Positions 35,415-44,240 are shown, counted from the stretch's first letter. The stretch: 64,000 nucleotides of DNA from Mesorhizobium sp. 65-26 (GCA_001899205.1 MKVL01000023.1:62001-126000); one strand, 5' to 3'. Made by a program: numbers and translations. Notes: generated by a model not told the origin, from the sequence alone.

Positions 35415-36622
35415 AAATCACCGACGTCAAGACCTGGGTTGTCGGCAATCCGCCACCCGGCATCGGCGGCAAGTACTTCATCTTCGTCAAGCTCACCACC
35501 GATGGCGGCGTGGTGGGTTATGGCGAGGCCTACAATGCCACCTTCTCCGCCCACGTCACGGCCAAGCTGGTCGAGGACATGGCCGAACGCTACCTGATCG
35601 GTCACGACCCGCACGACATCGAGAACTTCTTTCGCCGCGCCTACTCCTCCGGCTTCACCCAGCGCCCCGACGTCACCGGCATGGGCTGCTTCTCGGCGCT
35701 TGAAATGGCCTGCTGGGACATCGTCGGCAAGGAGGCCAACAAGCCCGTCTACAAGTTGCTGGGCGGCCAGGTGCACGAGACGCTGCGCTCCTACACCTAC
35801 CTCTACCCGCATACCGGCAGCGTCCATTCCGAAGACGCGCGCGGCCAGAACGTCTACAACGATCCCGACATGGCGGCCGCCTGCGCGCTGGAATATGTCG
35901 AGCAGGGCTTCAACGCCGTGAAGCTCGACCCGGCCGGCCCCTACACCGCCTATGACGGCCATCAGCCGCGTCTCATCGACATCGACCTGTCGGCCCGCAT
36001 GATCAAGGCGATCCGCGAGGCAGTCGGCACCCGCGCCGATATCCTGTTCGGCACGCATGGCCAGTTCACCGCCTCCGGCGCGCTGCGCATGGCCCGCGCC
36101 ATCGAGCCCTACGATCCGCTGTGGTTCGAGGAGCCGGTGCCGCCCGACATGCCCGAGGTGATGGCGCAGGTTGCCCGCGCCACCTCCATCCCCGTCGCCA
36201 CCGGCGAGCGGCTCACCACCAAGTTCGAGTTCGCCCGCGTCATCGAGAACCGCGCAGCGACCATCCTGCAGCCGGATCTCGGCCGCTCCGGCGGCATCCT
36301 CGAAACCAAGAAGATCGCAGCGATGGCCGAGGCCTACCACATCCAGGTGGCGCCGCACTGCTATTGCGGGCCGATCGTCGGTGCCGCCAACATCCAGCTC
36401 GCGGCCACGCTGCCCAACTTCCTTATCCTGGAATCGCTGAAGCAGTGGGATGGCTTCCACGCCACGCTGCTCAAGAAGAAGATCGAATGGCAGGACGGCA
36501 ATGTCATTCCCTCGAAGGAACCCGGCCTCGGCGTCGAGCTCAACGAAGCGGTCTGCGACGCCCATCCCTACAGCGGCAAGGACCTGCATCTGCAGATGAT
36601 GCAGACGCCGCTGATGCCATGA
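35411..36622 (+). CDS. Mandelate racemase/muconate lactonizing enzyme family dehydratase
   Basis: The 403-residue protein is an enolase-superfamily member. A capping domain occupies about residues 1-115. In the barrel, VKLDPAGPY carries the Lys of the second strand, DILFGTHGQFTASG the third-strand metal Asp region with a His at the KxD/His position, FEEPVPP the metal Glu, ATGERL the next Glu, and VAPHCYCGPIVGAANIQLA the C-terminal His. The set points to an acid-sugar dehydratase rather than a racemase, but the exact sugar acid cannot be read. ATGA overlaps join it to the genes on both sides. Confidence 0.9.
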   Translation: MKITDVKTWVVGNPPPGIGGKYFIFVKLTTDGGVVGYGEAYNATFSAHVTAKLVEDMAERYLIGHDPHDIENFFRRAYSSGFTQRPDVTGMGCFSALEMACWDIVGKEANKPVYKLLGGQVHETLRSYTYLYPHTGSVHSEDARGQNVYNDPDMAAACALEYVEQGFNAVKLDPAGPYTAYDGHQPRLIDIDLSARMIKAIREAVGTRADILFGTHGQFTASGALRMARAIEPYDPLWFEEPVPPDMPEVMAQVARATSIPVATGERLTTKFEFARVIENRAATILQPDLGRSGGILETKKIAAMAEAYHIQVAPHCYCGPIVGAANIQLAATLPNFLILESLKQWDGFHATLLKKKIEWQDGNVIPSKEPGLGVELNEAVCDAHPYSGKDLHLQMMQTPLMP

Positions 36623-37542
36623 GCCATCGCCTGGCCTACGCCTTCATCGGTCTCGGCCATCTTGGCGGCAACCTTGCCGCCAGCCTGGTCCGCGACGGCT
36701 TTGCCGTCACCGTCTTCGACCGCGATCCGGCGGCGGTCGAGCGCCTCGTGGCGCTCGGCGCCACGGCGACGAGAAGCCCGGCAGAGGCCGCCGCCCGCGC
36801 CGGCAACGCCATCACCTGCCTGCCCTCGCCCAAGGTCAGCGAGGCCGTGCTGGCGGGGCCCGACGGACTGCTCCAGGGCCTGCCACCAGGCGGCGCCTGG
36901 ATCGAGATGTCGACCAATGGCCGCAACGAGATCGTGCGGCTGGCGGCACTTGCCGCGGAAAAGGGCATCGAGACGCTGGAATGCCCCGTCACCGGCGGCG
37001 TGCATCTGGCGGCGGCGGGCAGGATCACCGCGCTGGTCGGCGGCGATGCCGCCCTCTACGAGCGGCACAGGCCGGCAATCGAGGCGATGTGCGCGAAGTC
37101 GTTCCTGATGGGACCGATCGGCTCGGCGGCGGTCATCAAGGTGATCACCAACATGCTCGCCTTCATCCACCTCGTCGCCGCAGGCGAAGCGCTGATGCTG
37201 GCCAAGCAGGGCGGCCTCGACCTCGCCCAGGCCTACCACGCCATCGTCGCTTCCTCCGGCAACAGCTTCGTTCACGAGACTGAAAGCCAGCTCGTCCTCA
37301 ACGGCTCCTACGACATCGGTTTCACCATGGACCTGGCGCTGAAGGATCTCGGCTTCGCCCTCGCCATGGGCAGGGATTTCGGCGCGCCGCTCGATCTCGC
37401 GACGCGGGTCAACGCCATCTTCGAGCAAGGCAAGGCGGCCTATGGCGGCGACGCCTGGTCGACCCAGATCGTCAAACTGCTGGAGGATGCGGTCGGCACG
37501 GAGCTCCGCGCGCCCGGATTCCCGGCCCGTCTGGAACTTTAA
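36619..37542 (+). CDS. NAD(P)-dependent beta-hydroxyacid dehydrogenase (3-hydroxyisobutyrate dehydrogenase family)
   Basis: The 307-residue protein begins with the Rossmann motif AFIGLGHLGGNLAASLVRDG and has the substrate signature CPVTGGVHLAAAGRITALVGG and the catalytic Lys in AAVIKVITNMLAFIHLVAAGEAL. Family members oxidise 3-hydroxyisobutyrate, tartronate semialdehyde, or related hydroxyacids. As the last gene of the three-gene coupled operon it probably reduces or oxidises the breakdown product of the sugar acid, for instance a tartronate-semialdehyde-like step; this is inference. The gene ends 91 bases before a convergent gene. Confidence 0.91.
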   Translation: MSHRLAYAFIGLGHLGGNLAASLVRDGFAVTVFDRDPAAVERLVALGATATRSPAEAAARAGNAITCLPSPKVSEAVLAGPDGLLQGLPPGGAWIEMSTNGRNEIVRLAALAAEKGIETLECPVTGGVHLAAAGRITALVGGDAALYERHRPAIEAMCAKSFLMGPIGSAAVIKVITNMLAFIHLVAAGEALMLAKQGGLDLAQAYHAIVASSGNSFVHETESQLVLNGSYDIGFTMDLALKDLGFALAMGRDFGAPLDLATRVNAIFEQGKAAYGGDAWSTQIVKLLEDAVGTELRAPGFPARLEL

Positions 37543-37574
37543 GACAAGAGAAAAAAGCAAGCGATTTCATCGGC

Positions 37575-37617
37575 TTGATTCATTAGCTGGAATCAACGTC
37601 GAAACAACTTGAATCAA
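37575..37617. repeat. TTGATTC/GAATCAA inverted repeat with three GANTC sites
   Basis: TTGATTC (37575-37581) and GAATCAA (37590-37596) form 7-bp arms with an 8-base spacer, and TTGAATCAA follows at 37609-37617. Each holds a GANTC site, the CcrM methylation target in alphaproteobacteria. It lies between the convergent genes ending at 37542 and 37634 and may end transcription from either side, though no T-run is present. Confidence 0.55.
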
Positions 37618-37633
37618 ATCCTCAGCCGGCAAC

Positions 37634-38572
37634 TCAATATCTCAGCGCGAGCGCCCCCGGCAGCATCTCGAAGGTCGCCGGGATACGCCCCGGCGACTCC
37701 CCGTCTATGTCGACCAGCGCGCCGTTCTTGTCCTTGTCGCCGAGCGGCTCGACCACAACCTTGCGGCCGCGCAGGATCGTGATGGCGGGGTGGTTGCGGT
37801 GCCGCCCGCCATAGAGCAGCCGGATATCCCGGATCAGTCCGAGCTTGCCGGCCGCGCGCAGGATGACGATGTCGAACTGGCCGTCGGCCAGTTCCGCGTC
37901 GGGCGCAATCATCATGCCGCCGCCGAAGAACCGTCCGTTGGCCACCGCCACCAGCGCCATCTTCGCCTCGATCGGCGCGCCGTCGTCGACGCTGATCGAG
38001 ACCTCCTGGAACCTGTAGCGGATGAACTCGGCGACGGTGCGCCAGAAGAACAGCGCCTTGGCCGACACCCGGCCCTTGCGCTTGTCGGCGTTGACGGCGC
38101 GGTCAGTGGCGCCGGAAAGTCCGAGGCTGGCGATGTTGATGAAGTGCCGCGAGGCCAGCGCGCCATGGTCGTCCACATAGGAGATGCGGCCGGCATCGAT
38201 CGCCCTCGCCTTGCCTTCGGCGATGTGCCGGAGCGTCGCGTCGATCCCGCGCGGCAGCTTCAGCCCGCGCGCGAAGTCGATGCCCGTGCCGCAGGGAAGC
38301 AGCGCCAGTTCGGTCTTGCGGCCGGTCTCGGCGAACGCCTGCAGAAGCCCATCGGCGACCTCGCTCGTGGTGCCGTCGCCGCCGGCGGCGATCACCAGTT
38401 CGCAGCCATTGACGGCGAGGTCGATCGCCAACCGCTCGGCATCGCCGCTTGCCTGCGTCTCGCGCAGGTCGACGTCGCCGAAGTGCTTCTTCAGCGATGC
38501 CGCGACCTCCGGCCAGTGGCGCTTCAGCCTGCCGCCGCCGGCAACCGGATTGAGAACCACCCCCACCTTCAA
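37634..38572 (-). CDS. Diacylglycerol kinase family lipid kinase (YegS-like)
   Basis: The 312-residue protein has the DAGK catalytic domain: VVLNPVAGGGRLKRHWPEV at the N-terminus, the nucleotide loop VIAAGGDGTTSEVADGL, LLPCGTGIDFARGL, and FFGGGMMIAPDAELADGQFDIVIL in the second domain. It phosphorylates a membrane lipid such as diacylglycerol or a sphingoid-type lipid; the true substrate is unknown. The start codon is TTG at 38572, supported by GGGGAGG six bases before it; no ATG lies nearby in frame. It is convergent with the beta-hydroxyacid dehydrogenase and has no operon partner. Confidence 0.9.
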   Translation of the reverse strand: MKVGVVLNPVAGGGRLKRHWPEVAASLKKHFGDVDLRETQASGDAERLAIDLAVNGCELVIAAGGDGTTSEVADGLLQAFAETGRKTELALLPCGTGIDFARGLKLPRGIDATLRHIAEGKARAIDAGRISYVDDHGALASRHFINIASLGLSGATDRAVNADKRKGRVSAKALFFWRTVAEFIRYRFQEVSISVDDGAPIEAKMALVAVANGRFFGGGMMIAPDAELADGQFDIVILRAAGKLGLIRDIRLLYGGRHRNHPAITILRGRKVVVEPLGDKDKNGALVDIDGESPGRIPATFEMLPGALALRY

Positions 38573-38590
38573 TGCCCGCCTCCCCGCCGA

Positions 38591-38626
38591 GGCATGATGC
38601 CGAAAACCGTGAAGCGTTCCCGGACC
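38591..38626. repeat. Dispersed intergenic repeat, copy A
   Basis: This 36-base element begins GGCATGATGCCGAAAACCGT and ends CCCGGACC. It matches copy B at 44241-44277 at about 31 of 37 aligned positions, with one insertion. It lies just upstream of the lipid kinase start. Elements of this look recur between genes in Mesorhizobium genomes as I recall them, which needs a database check. Confidence 0.55.
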
Positions 38627-39346
38627 TGCCCTCTCCTGATGGTGCCGGGTTGCCCCGGTCGTTTGCCGGCATTCAAGCCCGCTCCCGCTGGCGGGGCAAG
38701 ATCACGCGTCGAAACGCCAGAGGAAAAACGGGGCAGGCTGTTTAGAGCAGGCACGCGGGAAATTCCCGGCTTGAGCGCGGCCGTCCCCGATAATCCCGCT
38801 ATCCACAGCGGACCTGCCGTGGCGTCATACCCTTAACCGGCGTACGTTGAACCCATCTCAGGCGGCTACCGATCGCCAGCCGAAAGGCAAAGCGAAAAGG
38901 CGGATTTCCTGAGGCCCGCACGGCCCTTAACGCCAGCAGGCTTGCCTGTTCGAGGAGGGGACCGAGACCTGCGGGGCCGCGGAAAGCGTGCGAACGCCGA
39001 CGGCGGACCGATGCTGCCATGGAGGCGGTGAAACCTTCGATGGCACGCTGGGCGAAGCCCGCAAGGGTGGAGATCGGCGTGGTCTGGAACGGACGTCGCT
39101 CTGGCGACGACTGGCAGGACCGTCAAAATCAAGGCTGGCATGGCGCGACGATCTTTACGGGCGTTGCCGCTGGAACCGGGCCCTGGTCTGACAGGGAGGC
39201 GCTGGGAGAAATCCCGGCGCCGACTGTCTTTCGGCCATGCCGCCGCCCGTCACCGCCGGCTTGCCCCGCCGCTTGTTCCAAGCCGTCTTCCCCAGGGCAG
39301 CGACGGCCTCGAGCAACAGGCTGTATCCCGCGACAAAATCGGCTAA
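38627..39346. other. Non-coding stretch without a convincing gene
   Basis: About 700 bases separate the lipid kinase start from the next plus-strand gene. Short open frames exist on both strands (for example 39019-39363 plus and 38866-39141 minus), but none has a ribosome-binding site, a recognisable domain or a stable codon pattern. It may be the remains of a decayed gene. I see no tRNA. Confidence 0.5.
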
Positions 39347-39366
39347 CCTTCACGACACCGTGAAGG
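39347..39366 (+). promoter_or_regulatory. Hairpin overlapping the ribosome-binding site of the next gene
   Basis: CCTTCACG (39347-39354), loop ACAC, CGTGAAGG (39359-39366) form a perfect 8-bp stem. The GAAGGGGGA ribosome-binding region starts inside the right arm, 11 bases before the ATG at 39377. Folding would mask part of the Shine-Dalgarno sequence, so translation may respond to temperature or a binding factor. Confidence 0.5.
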
Positions 39367-39376
39367 GGGATACTTC

Positions 39377-39811
39377 ATGACGCTGATCCAGAAGCTTGCC
39401 GTCGCCTACGCCTTCCTGTTCTTCGCCGTCGTCGCGGTCGGCTACGTGCCGACCTTCAACGACGCCAACGGCAATCTGTTTGGCCTGTTCTCGCTGCAAT
39501 GGTACGACGACCTGCTGCATGCCTTCTCGGGCCTGTGGGCGCTCGCGGCGGCCTTCATCTCGCATCGCCAGTCGGTGTTCTATTTCAAGCTGTTCGGCTC
39601 GGTCTACCTGTTCGACGGCGTGCTCGGCCTGGTCACCGGTTCCGGCTGCCTCGACGCCGGCATCTTCATCAACGGCTTCCGCTCCTTCAACGATATCGAG
39701 TTCCCGGCCCGCTTCTTCGCCAACCTGCCGCATATCGTCATCGGCGGCTTCGCCGTCTATGTCGGCTTCTGGCTGGCGAAGCGCGTGCAAGACCGCTTCG
39801 CCACGGCCTGA
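39377..39811 (+). CDS. Polytopic membrane protein of unknown function (144 aa)
   Basis: The 144-residue protein has about four hydrophobic helices (residues 7-24, 40-62, 72-92 and 118-137). Aromatic and polar residues mark the loops: LQWYDDLLHAFSGLWAL and FNDIEFPARFFANLPHIVIG. The paired Asp-Asp-X-X-His in the second helix might bind metal, which is speculation. It belongs to a small conserved inner-membrane type that I cannot name. The next gene follows 6 bases later, so the two are co-transcribed. A hairpin covers part of its ribosome-binding site. Confidence 0.75.
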   Translation: MTLIQKLAVAYAFLFFAVVAVGYVPTFNDANGNLFGLFSLQWYDDLLHAFSGLWALAAAFISHRQSVFYFKLFGSVYLFDGVLGLVTGSGCLDAGIFINGFRSFNDIEFPARFFANLPHIVIGGFAVYVGFWLAKRVQDRFATA

Positions 39812-39817
39812 CCCGCG

Positions 39818-40948
39818 ATGATGGTGCTCCGCCTGCTGAAGCGTATCGTCAAGGCGATCCTGTGGCTGGTCGTCATCGTCGTGCTGATCCCGGTCCTCGG
39901 CCTTGCCTACGGCTTCCTGACCACGCCATCCCTCGACAGGAGCCCTCTGCCCGGCGTCGCTGACGGCGCGCCGCCGCCGGCCCTCGCCACGCAGCTCCGC
40001 GCCACCATCCCCGGCTACCAGCGGCCGGAGGAATCGACCTTCCTCACCTATCCGGAATGGGCGATCGTCTACGCCGCGCGCGAATACGCCGGCTTCGTCG
40101 ACAAGGACCAGCCGAGCGGCTTCCCCTACTTCGCCTATATCGGCCGCTTCTGGCAGGACTACGCCACGGTCATCCGCGCCAGTTCCGGTCACGATTTCAA
40201 CTTCGCCAACCACCAGATGCTGGTCGTCATCGGCACCAGCCACACGATCGAGCATGCCCTGCAGTGGGCCTATGAGAACACGGTCGGGCGCATCACCGAG
40301 GCGATGGCGGGACGACGCACAGCGGCCGACATCTACCAGGCCAGGGTGGCTGCCGACTACGCCGCCTTCCTTGACCAGGTGCCATGGTACCAGTTCCCCT
40401 ATGCCGACAAGCGCCAGGGACTTTTTGCCGTGCGGCCGGCGCCGGGTGACAGCGCCGTACGCACCAGCGAGCGCAAGCTTGCCTTCGGCTTCGCGGACAC
40501 GATCAAGCAGGGCTATGCCGACCTTATCAAGTCGGCGCTCGCCGCCACGTCGGACCCCGCCGCGCTCGACATCCATGTCTGGGCCAAAGGGCCAGTCGGC
40601 GAAGCGACGCGCGGCGAACCGGACACGCTCCTCGAGCGCGACCTCGGCGCCGATGGCGCGGTCTTCGTCACCAGGCGCTACCAGGTCTTCACCGAGATGA
40701 TCCCGCGCCTGATCGACAAGGGCGTCTCCTTCGTCGAGATCGGCGGCAACAACGAGATCATGGTGACGGTGCTGTCGACCGACTCGATCGCGGTTCCCGA
40801 GGGGATGCGGATCCTGTTCAGCTATCCACTGCCGGCCGACCCGTCGACCCGTCGCACGGGCATGGTTGTGGCGGTGCGCAAGCTGCATCGGGTGCTGCCG
40901 GCGATGATGGAGGCCGGCGCCAGGCTGGAGCATGTCTACGATTACTGA
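39818..40948 (+). CDS. Membrane-anchored protein of unknown function (376 aa)
   Basis: The 376-residue protein has one N-terminal membrane helix (about residues 10-34, AILWLVVIVVLIPVLGLAYG) and a long soluble domain, probably periplasmic. Visible blocks are EESTFLTYPEWAIVYAAREYAGFV, FPYFAYIGRFWQDYATVIRA, LVVIGTSHTIEHALQWAYENTVG with two His and a Glu, and YQVFTEMIPRLIDKGVSFVEIGGNNEIMV. I know no family for it. It starts 6 bases after the small membrane protein, so the pair likely works together. Length and steady codon use support a real gene. Confidence 0.78.
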   Translation: MMVLRLLKRIVKAILWLVVIVVLIPVLGLAYGFLTTPSLDRSPLPGVADGAPPPALATQLRATIPGYQRPEESTFLTYPEWAIVYAAREYAGFVDKDQPSGFPYFAYIGRFWQDYATVIRASSGHDFNFANHQMLVVIGTSHTIEHALQWAYENTVGRITEAMAGRRTAADIYQARVAADYAAFLDQVPWYQFPYADKRQGLFAVRPAPGDSAVRTSERKLAFGFADTIKQGYADLIKSALAATSDPAALDIHVWAKGPVGEATRGEPDTLLERDLGADGAVFVTRRYQVFTEMIPRLIDKGVSFVEIGGNNEIMVTVLSTDSIAVPEGMRILFSYPLPADPSTRRTGMVVAVRKLHRVLPAMMEAGARLEHVYDY

Positions 40949-41077
40949 TGCTTTTCGGTCACAGTGCCGGACCGTGCAACCTTGGGAAACACGCCGTCAC
41001 GCACATTTCACAATCGTGGCCAAATCCCGCCTTGTTCGCCGACAATTGGTGGAAGGAACCAATCGAGGGACAAGACC

Positions 41078-41599
41078 GTGATCAAGACCGCCCTTGTCGC
41101 CATGACCATCGTCGGCTGCGACTGCGACGCGAAGCTCTGCGAGTACATCGGCGAAACGCCGGCCAAATGGGCAACGATCGCCGACTGCGAAGCGGCGATG
41201 AAGAGCCAGATCCTGCACGAGCGCAACTTCAACTACCCGCTGGTCTCGGGGATCTGCCGCACCAAGGGCTCAGCGTCTTCGGCCGAACTTGCCGCCAAGG
41301 CGTCCCGGCCGGACCTCACGCCCGCCAGCCGGGTGGTCGAGCCGGAGAACCCGTTGCCGCCGGAGCTCAGCCATCGCCCGAGCACGCCCGTCGGCAATCC
41401 GGCAACCGCGATGGATACCGCCGCGGCGCGGCCGGTAGCCTATGAAGCCGTCGTCGATGGCGGCACCGGCGTGCTGTACCGCACCAGGACCGGCTATGCC
41501 GTGGTCAAGACCGACCTCGGCCGAGCCGCCTCCGCTACGGTCGACATGGCGAAGCGGTCAGCCAACTGGCTCTCGGGCCTCGTGCCAACCGGGCTCTGA
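41078..41599 (+). CDS. Hypothetical protein with Cys-rich N-terminal domain (173 aa)
   Basis: The 173-residue product starts at a GTG (41078) after GAGGGA. An N-terminal segment of about 65 residues has six cysteines (IVGCDCDAKLCEYIG, IADCEAAM, GICRTKG), suggesting disulphides or metal binding. A Pro/Ser-rich linker (about 75-115) and an amphipathic C-terminal part (AYEAVVDGGTGVLYRTRTGY) follow. The first ten residues are hydrophobic (MIKTALVAMTIVG), so export is possible though a clear cleavage site is not seen. No family is recognised. Confidence 0.6.
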   Translation: MIKTALVAMTIVGCDCDAKLCEYIGETPAKWATIADCEAAMKSQILHERNFNYPLVSGICRTKGSASSAELAAKASRPDLTPASRVVEPENPLPPELSHRPSTPVGNPATAMDTAAARPVAYEAVVDGGTGVLYRTRTGYAVVKTDLGRAASATVDMAKRSANWLSGLVPTGL

Positions 41600-41720
41600 A
41601 GCAAGGCGAGCGGCGGTTTTCCGCCTGGAGGTCCCAGCGGGAAGCCGCTGCCATTGGCAGGCGTTCGCCGCTGAAGAGGCAAGCGGCTCCCGAGACCAGC
41701 CCCCGCGAACGCCAGACGGC

Positions 41721-42344
41721 TCACAGCTTGATCTTCAGGCTTTCCCAGAACTTGTCGATCAGGGGCTTTTCTGTTTCGACATTCTCGCCGTCAACGCGGG
41801 TGATGAACAGCAGCCCCCGATCGGGAAGGCCGAAGCCGACGATCTCATAATCGGCGCTTTCCGTGCGGGTCTTCACCGTGGCGCGGATGCCGGTCAGCTC
41901 CTTGCCGTCGGCGAGCTTGCGCGTAGCCTTTTGCTGCGTCAGTTCCGCGCCGGCCTGCACTGATTCCTTGGTCATCTGCTGCAGCATGAGCTGATCCAGC
42001 GAGACCGGATTCATCTTGCCGTATTCCTGCACCACCACGATCGTGCCGAGCGCCGATGCCATCAGATACTGCATTATGCCGGAGCCGAGATCGGTCTTGG
42101 TGACGGATATGCCGCTCGGATGCACGAAGGAGAAGGCTTCGCCCGAGAAGGTGGCGAACGCGTTACGGTCGAGCCGCACCTTGGCCTGCTTCCCACCAGG
42201 CAAGGTGACGTCGAGGCTCTCGCCGGGATCGATGTCGACGGCCACCCCATCGATGCTGAGCTTGAAGGCTTTCATGTCCTCGGCTCCGGCAGGCAGGGCG
42301 GCAAGCGTCATCGCGGCCAAGGCGGCCATCGCTTTAAGATTCAT
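41721..42344 (-). CDS. Exported protein of unknown function (207 aa)
   Basis: The 207-residue protein has a clear signal peptide (MNLKAMAALAAMTLAALPAGAE, residues 1-21). The mature part is a mixed alpha/beta domain with VDIDPGESLDVTLPGGKQAKVRL, a helical centre (LDQLMLQQMTKESVQAGAEL) and the C-terminal DRGLLFITRVDGENVETEKPL strand-helix. It should be periplasmic. No family is recognised. The gene lies 20 bases downstream of the FAD oxidase gene on the same strand, so the two are probably co-transcribed. Confidence 0.75.
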   Translation of the reverse strand: MNLKAMAALAAMTLAALPAGAEDMKAFKLSIDGVAVDIDPGESLDVTLPGGKQAKVRLDRNAFATFSGEAFSFVHPSGISVTKTDLGSGIMQYLMASALGTIVVVQEYGKMNPVSLDQLMLQQMTKESVQAGAELTQQKATRKLADGKELTGIRATVKTRTESADYEIVGFGLPDRGLLFITRVDGENVETEKPLIDKFWESLKIKL

Positions 42345-42364
42345 AGTCCTCGTCTTTCTCGTCC

Positions 42365-43987
42365 TTACGCGATTCCGCCCAGGGCCTTGATCGCACGATA
42401 GAAGGTCGAGGAAAACAGCTCCGCCGGATCGTATCGCAGCTTGGCGGCCAGGAAGGCCGGCAGGTCCGGATAGGACGCGCGCAGCTCGGCGGCGGTGTAG
42501 TGAAGCTGGTAGGGCAGGAAGAAACGGCCGCCATGTCGGATCGTGGCGTCGATCAGCGCCCGTGTCAGCGTGCGCATGCTTGCGTTGCCCTGCTCGTCGG
42601 CGGGCTGGTTGATGTAGAGCACCAGCGCGAAGGCGGGCTCCGGCGCGTAGGTCAGTGCGATGTCTTCCTTGTGCACCACCCGCACCGAAGCATTGAGTAC
42701 CGGCAGGCTCTGGTTGCGCAGGATCGCGCGCGCCTCGGCGATGAACGGCCCGTATGCCGCGCGCGGAATGAAATACTCGTGCAGTATGTCGGTCTCGCCG
42801 GCGAGGTCGTTGAACAGATAAGGCACGGAATCGTGCATCGGGTTGTTGCGCGTGACCAGGCAGGCCTCGCCCTCACCCATCGCCGCCGTCCGCGCCACGG
42901 TGCAGCTTTCGAATTTCGGCTCCAGCGTGCGCTCCGTGAACCACTTCAGTTCCTGGAACAGGCTGCCCCTCTTGGCGAGGTTCATCACCAGCCGCTTCAA
43001 ACCGACGCTGCCGGGCTCGCCGATGGCGGGCTGGTCGGCCGGCGGCGCGTCGGCCACCTTGTCGTAGCGATAGACGATCATGTCCTCGAGGAAATTGCCC
43101 GGCGCCGTCGACAGGTGGCCGTAGAACAGGCCGATCTGCCTGTTCGGCTCCAGCACCTCGGTGAAGAATTTCGGGAAATCGTCGGAACGGATGATCTCGC
43201 GCGACGTGCGATAAACGGCGTTGTCGACGATATCGAGCGTTGCTTCGAGCACGACGCCGAACAAGCCGTAACCGCCGACGACATGACGGAAAAGGTCACC
43301 GTTCTCGCTCGATGAGCAGGTAGTCACCGAGCCATCGGCAAGCATGACCCGCATCGAGCGGATCGAGCCGGCGACCGAGCCCGCCTGGTGATCCATGCCA
43401 TGCGCGTTGACAGACAGCGAGCCGCCGACGGAGAAGATATCGGTCGACTGCATCGCCTTCACCGCGAAGCGCGGATGCAAGATGTTCTGGATGTCGTGCC
43501 AGCAGGCGCCCGGCTGTACCGTCATCGTCCTGGCCGCCGCGTCGACCGACACACGGTTGAACTTCCTGAGATCGAGCACCAGCGCGTTGTCGTCGAAGGC
43601 ATGCCCGCCCATCGAGTGCCGCACCGCCGCCAGCGACACCTTCAGCCCGTTGGCGCGGGCAAAGGCGAGCGCGTTGGTGACATGGCTTTCCTCGCTGACC
43701 TCGACGACGCCATAGACCGGCGTGCGCGACAGGCCGCTGGCATCGTTGAGGTCGCCGCCCTTGGCAAGCCACGGCAGCGAAGTGTCGAAGGATGGCGGAT
43801 TGGCCAACGGCTTGAGCGGCAGCGCGATGCCATCCACATCGGCGATGCGCCCTGCATCCTTTGGAGCGGAAGGGCCGCGCGCCAGCCGCGCCAGGGTCGT
43901 TCCGCCCCACAGCGCGGCGCCGCCGACCACCGTGGCGCCCAGCAGGAGACGCCGCGACGGGCGAAACCGGCTTTTCTGTTCGACCAT
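42365..43987 (-). CDS. Exported FAD-binding oxidoreductase (VAO/PCMH type)
   Basis: The 540-residue protein has an N-terminal twin-arginine-like signal (RFRPSRRLLLGATVVGGAAL), so it may be exported folded with its FAD. The FAD_binding_4 domain shows GVVEVSEESHVTNALAFAR, VRHSMGGHAF (pyrophosphate loop) and SVNAHGMDHQAGSVAGSIRSM. A substrate domain follows. Related enzymes oxidise sugars, aldonolactones, cytokinins or alditols with O2 or a dye. No covalent-FAD histidine is certain; His in the VRHSMGG loop is a candidate. I used the ATG at 43987; a GTG six bases upstream is in frame. The exported protein at 41721 follows in the same unit. Confidence 0.87.
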   Translation of the reverse strand: MVEQKSRFRPSRRLLLGATVVGGAALWGGTTLARLARGPSAPKDAGRIADVDGIALPLKPLANPPSFDTSLPWLAKGGDLNDASGLSRTPVYGVVEVSEESHVTNALAFARANGLKVSLAAVRHSMGGHAFDDNALVLDLRKFNRVSVDAAARTMTVQPGACWHDIQNILHPRFAVKAMQSTDIFSVGGSLSVNAHGMDHQAGSVAGSIRSMRVMLADGSVTTCSSSENGDLFRHVVGGYGLFGVVLEATLDIVDNAVYRTSREIIRSDDFPKFFTEVLEPNRQIGLFYGHLSTAPGNFLEDMIVYRYDKVADAPPADQPAIGEPGSVGLKRLVMNLAKRGSLFQELKWFTERTLEPKFESCTVARTAAMGEGEACLVTRNNPMHDSVPYLFNDLAGETDILHEYFIPRAAYGPFIAEARAILRNQSLPVLNASVRVVHKEDIALTYAPEPAFALVLYINQPADEQGNASMRTLTRALIDATIRHGGRFFLPYQLHYTAAELRASYPDLPAFLAAKLRYDPAELFSSTFYRAIKALGGIA

Positions 43988-44240
43988 GCCCACCCCGCTT
44001 TGCCCAAGCGATAGCGCGGGTGCCGGACAAAGACCATAGCGGCGGGAAATTCAGGCTCAGGACACGGAGAGCTTGCCCTCATCGAGGGCGTCCCGACAAG
44101 GCCTTGCCATGTCGGGACGGGCGACGATTCACCTCTATCCTTCAGACCGCGGCAGCAGCGAGGCGGCGAAGGCAACCGCATCCGGCGATGGCAGCGCCGG
44201 CATCACGCATCGGGGAAGGATATCGGCGGATCGCCGCCAG

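Noticed and set aside
38866-39363. Short open frames in the 38.6-39.3 kb gap as genes
   Set aside because: They lack ribosome-binding sites and recognisable domains, and frames on both strands are equally long.
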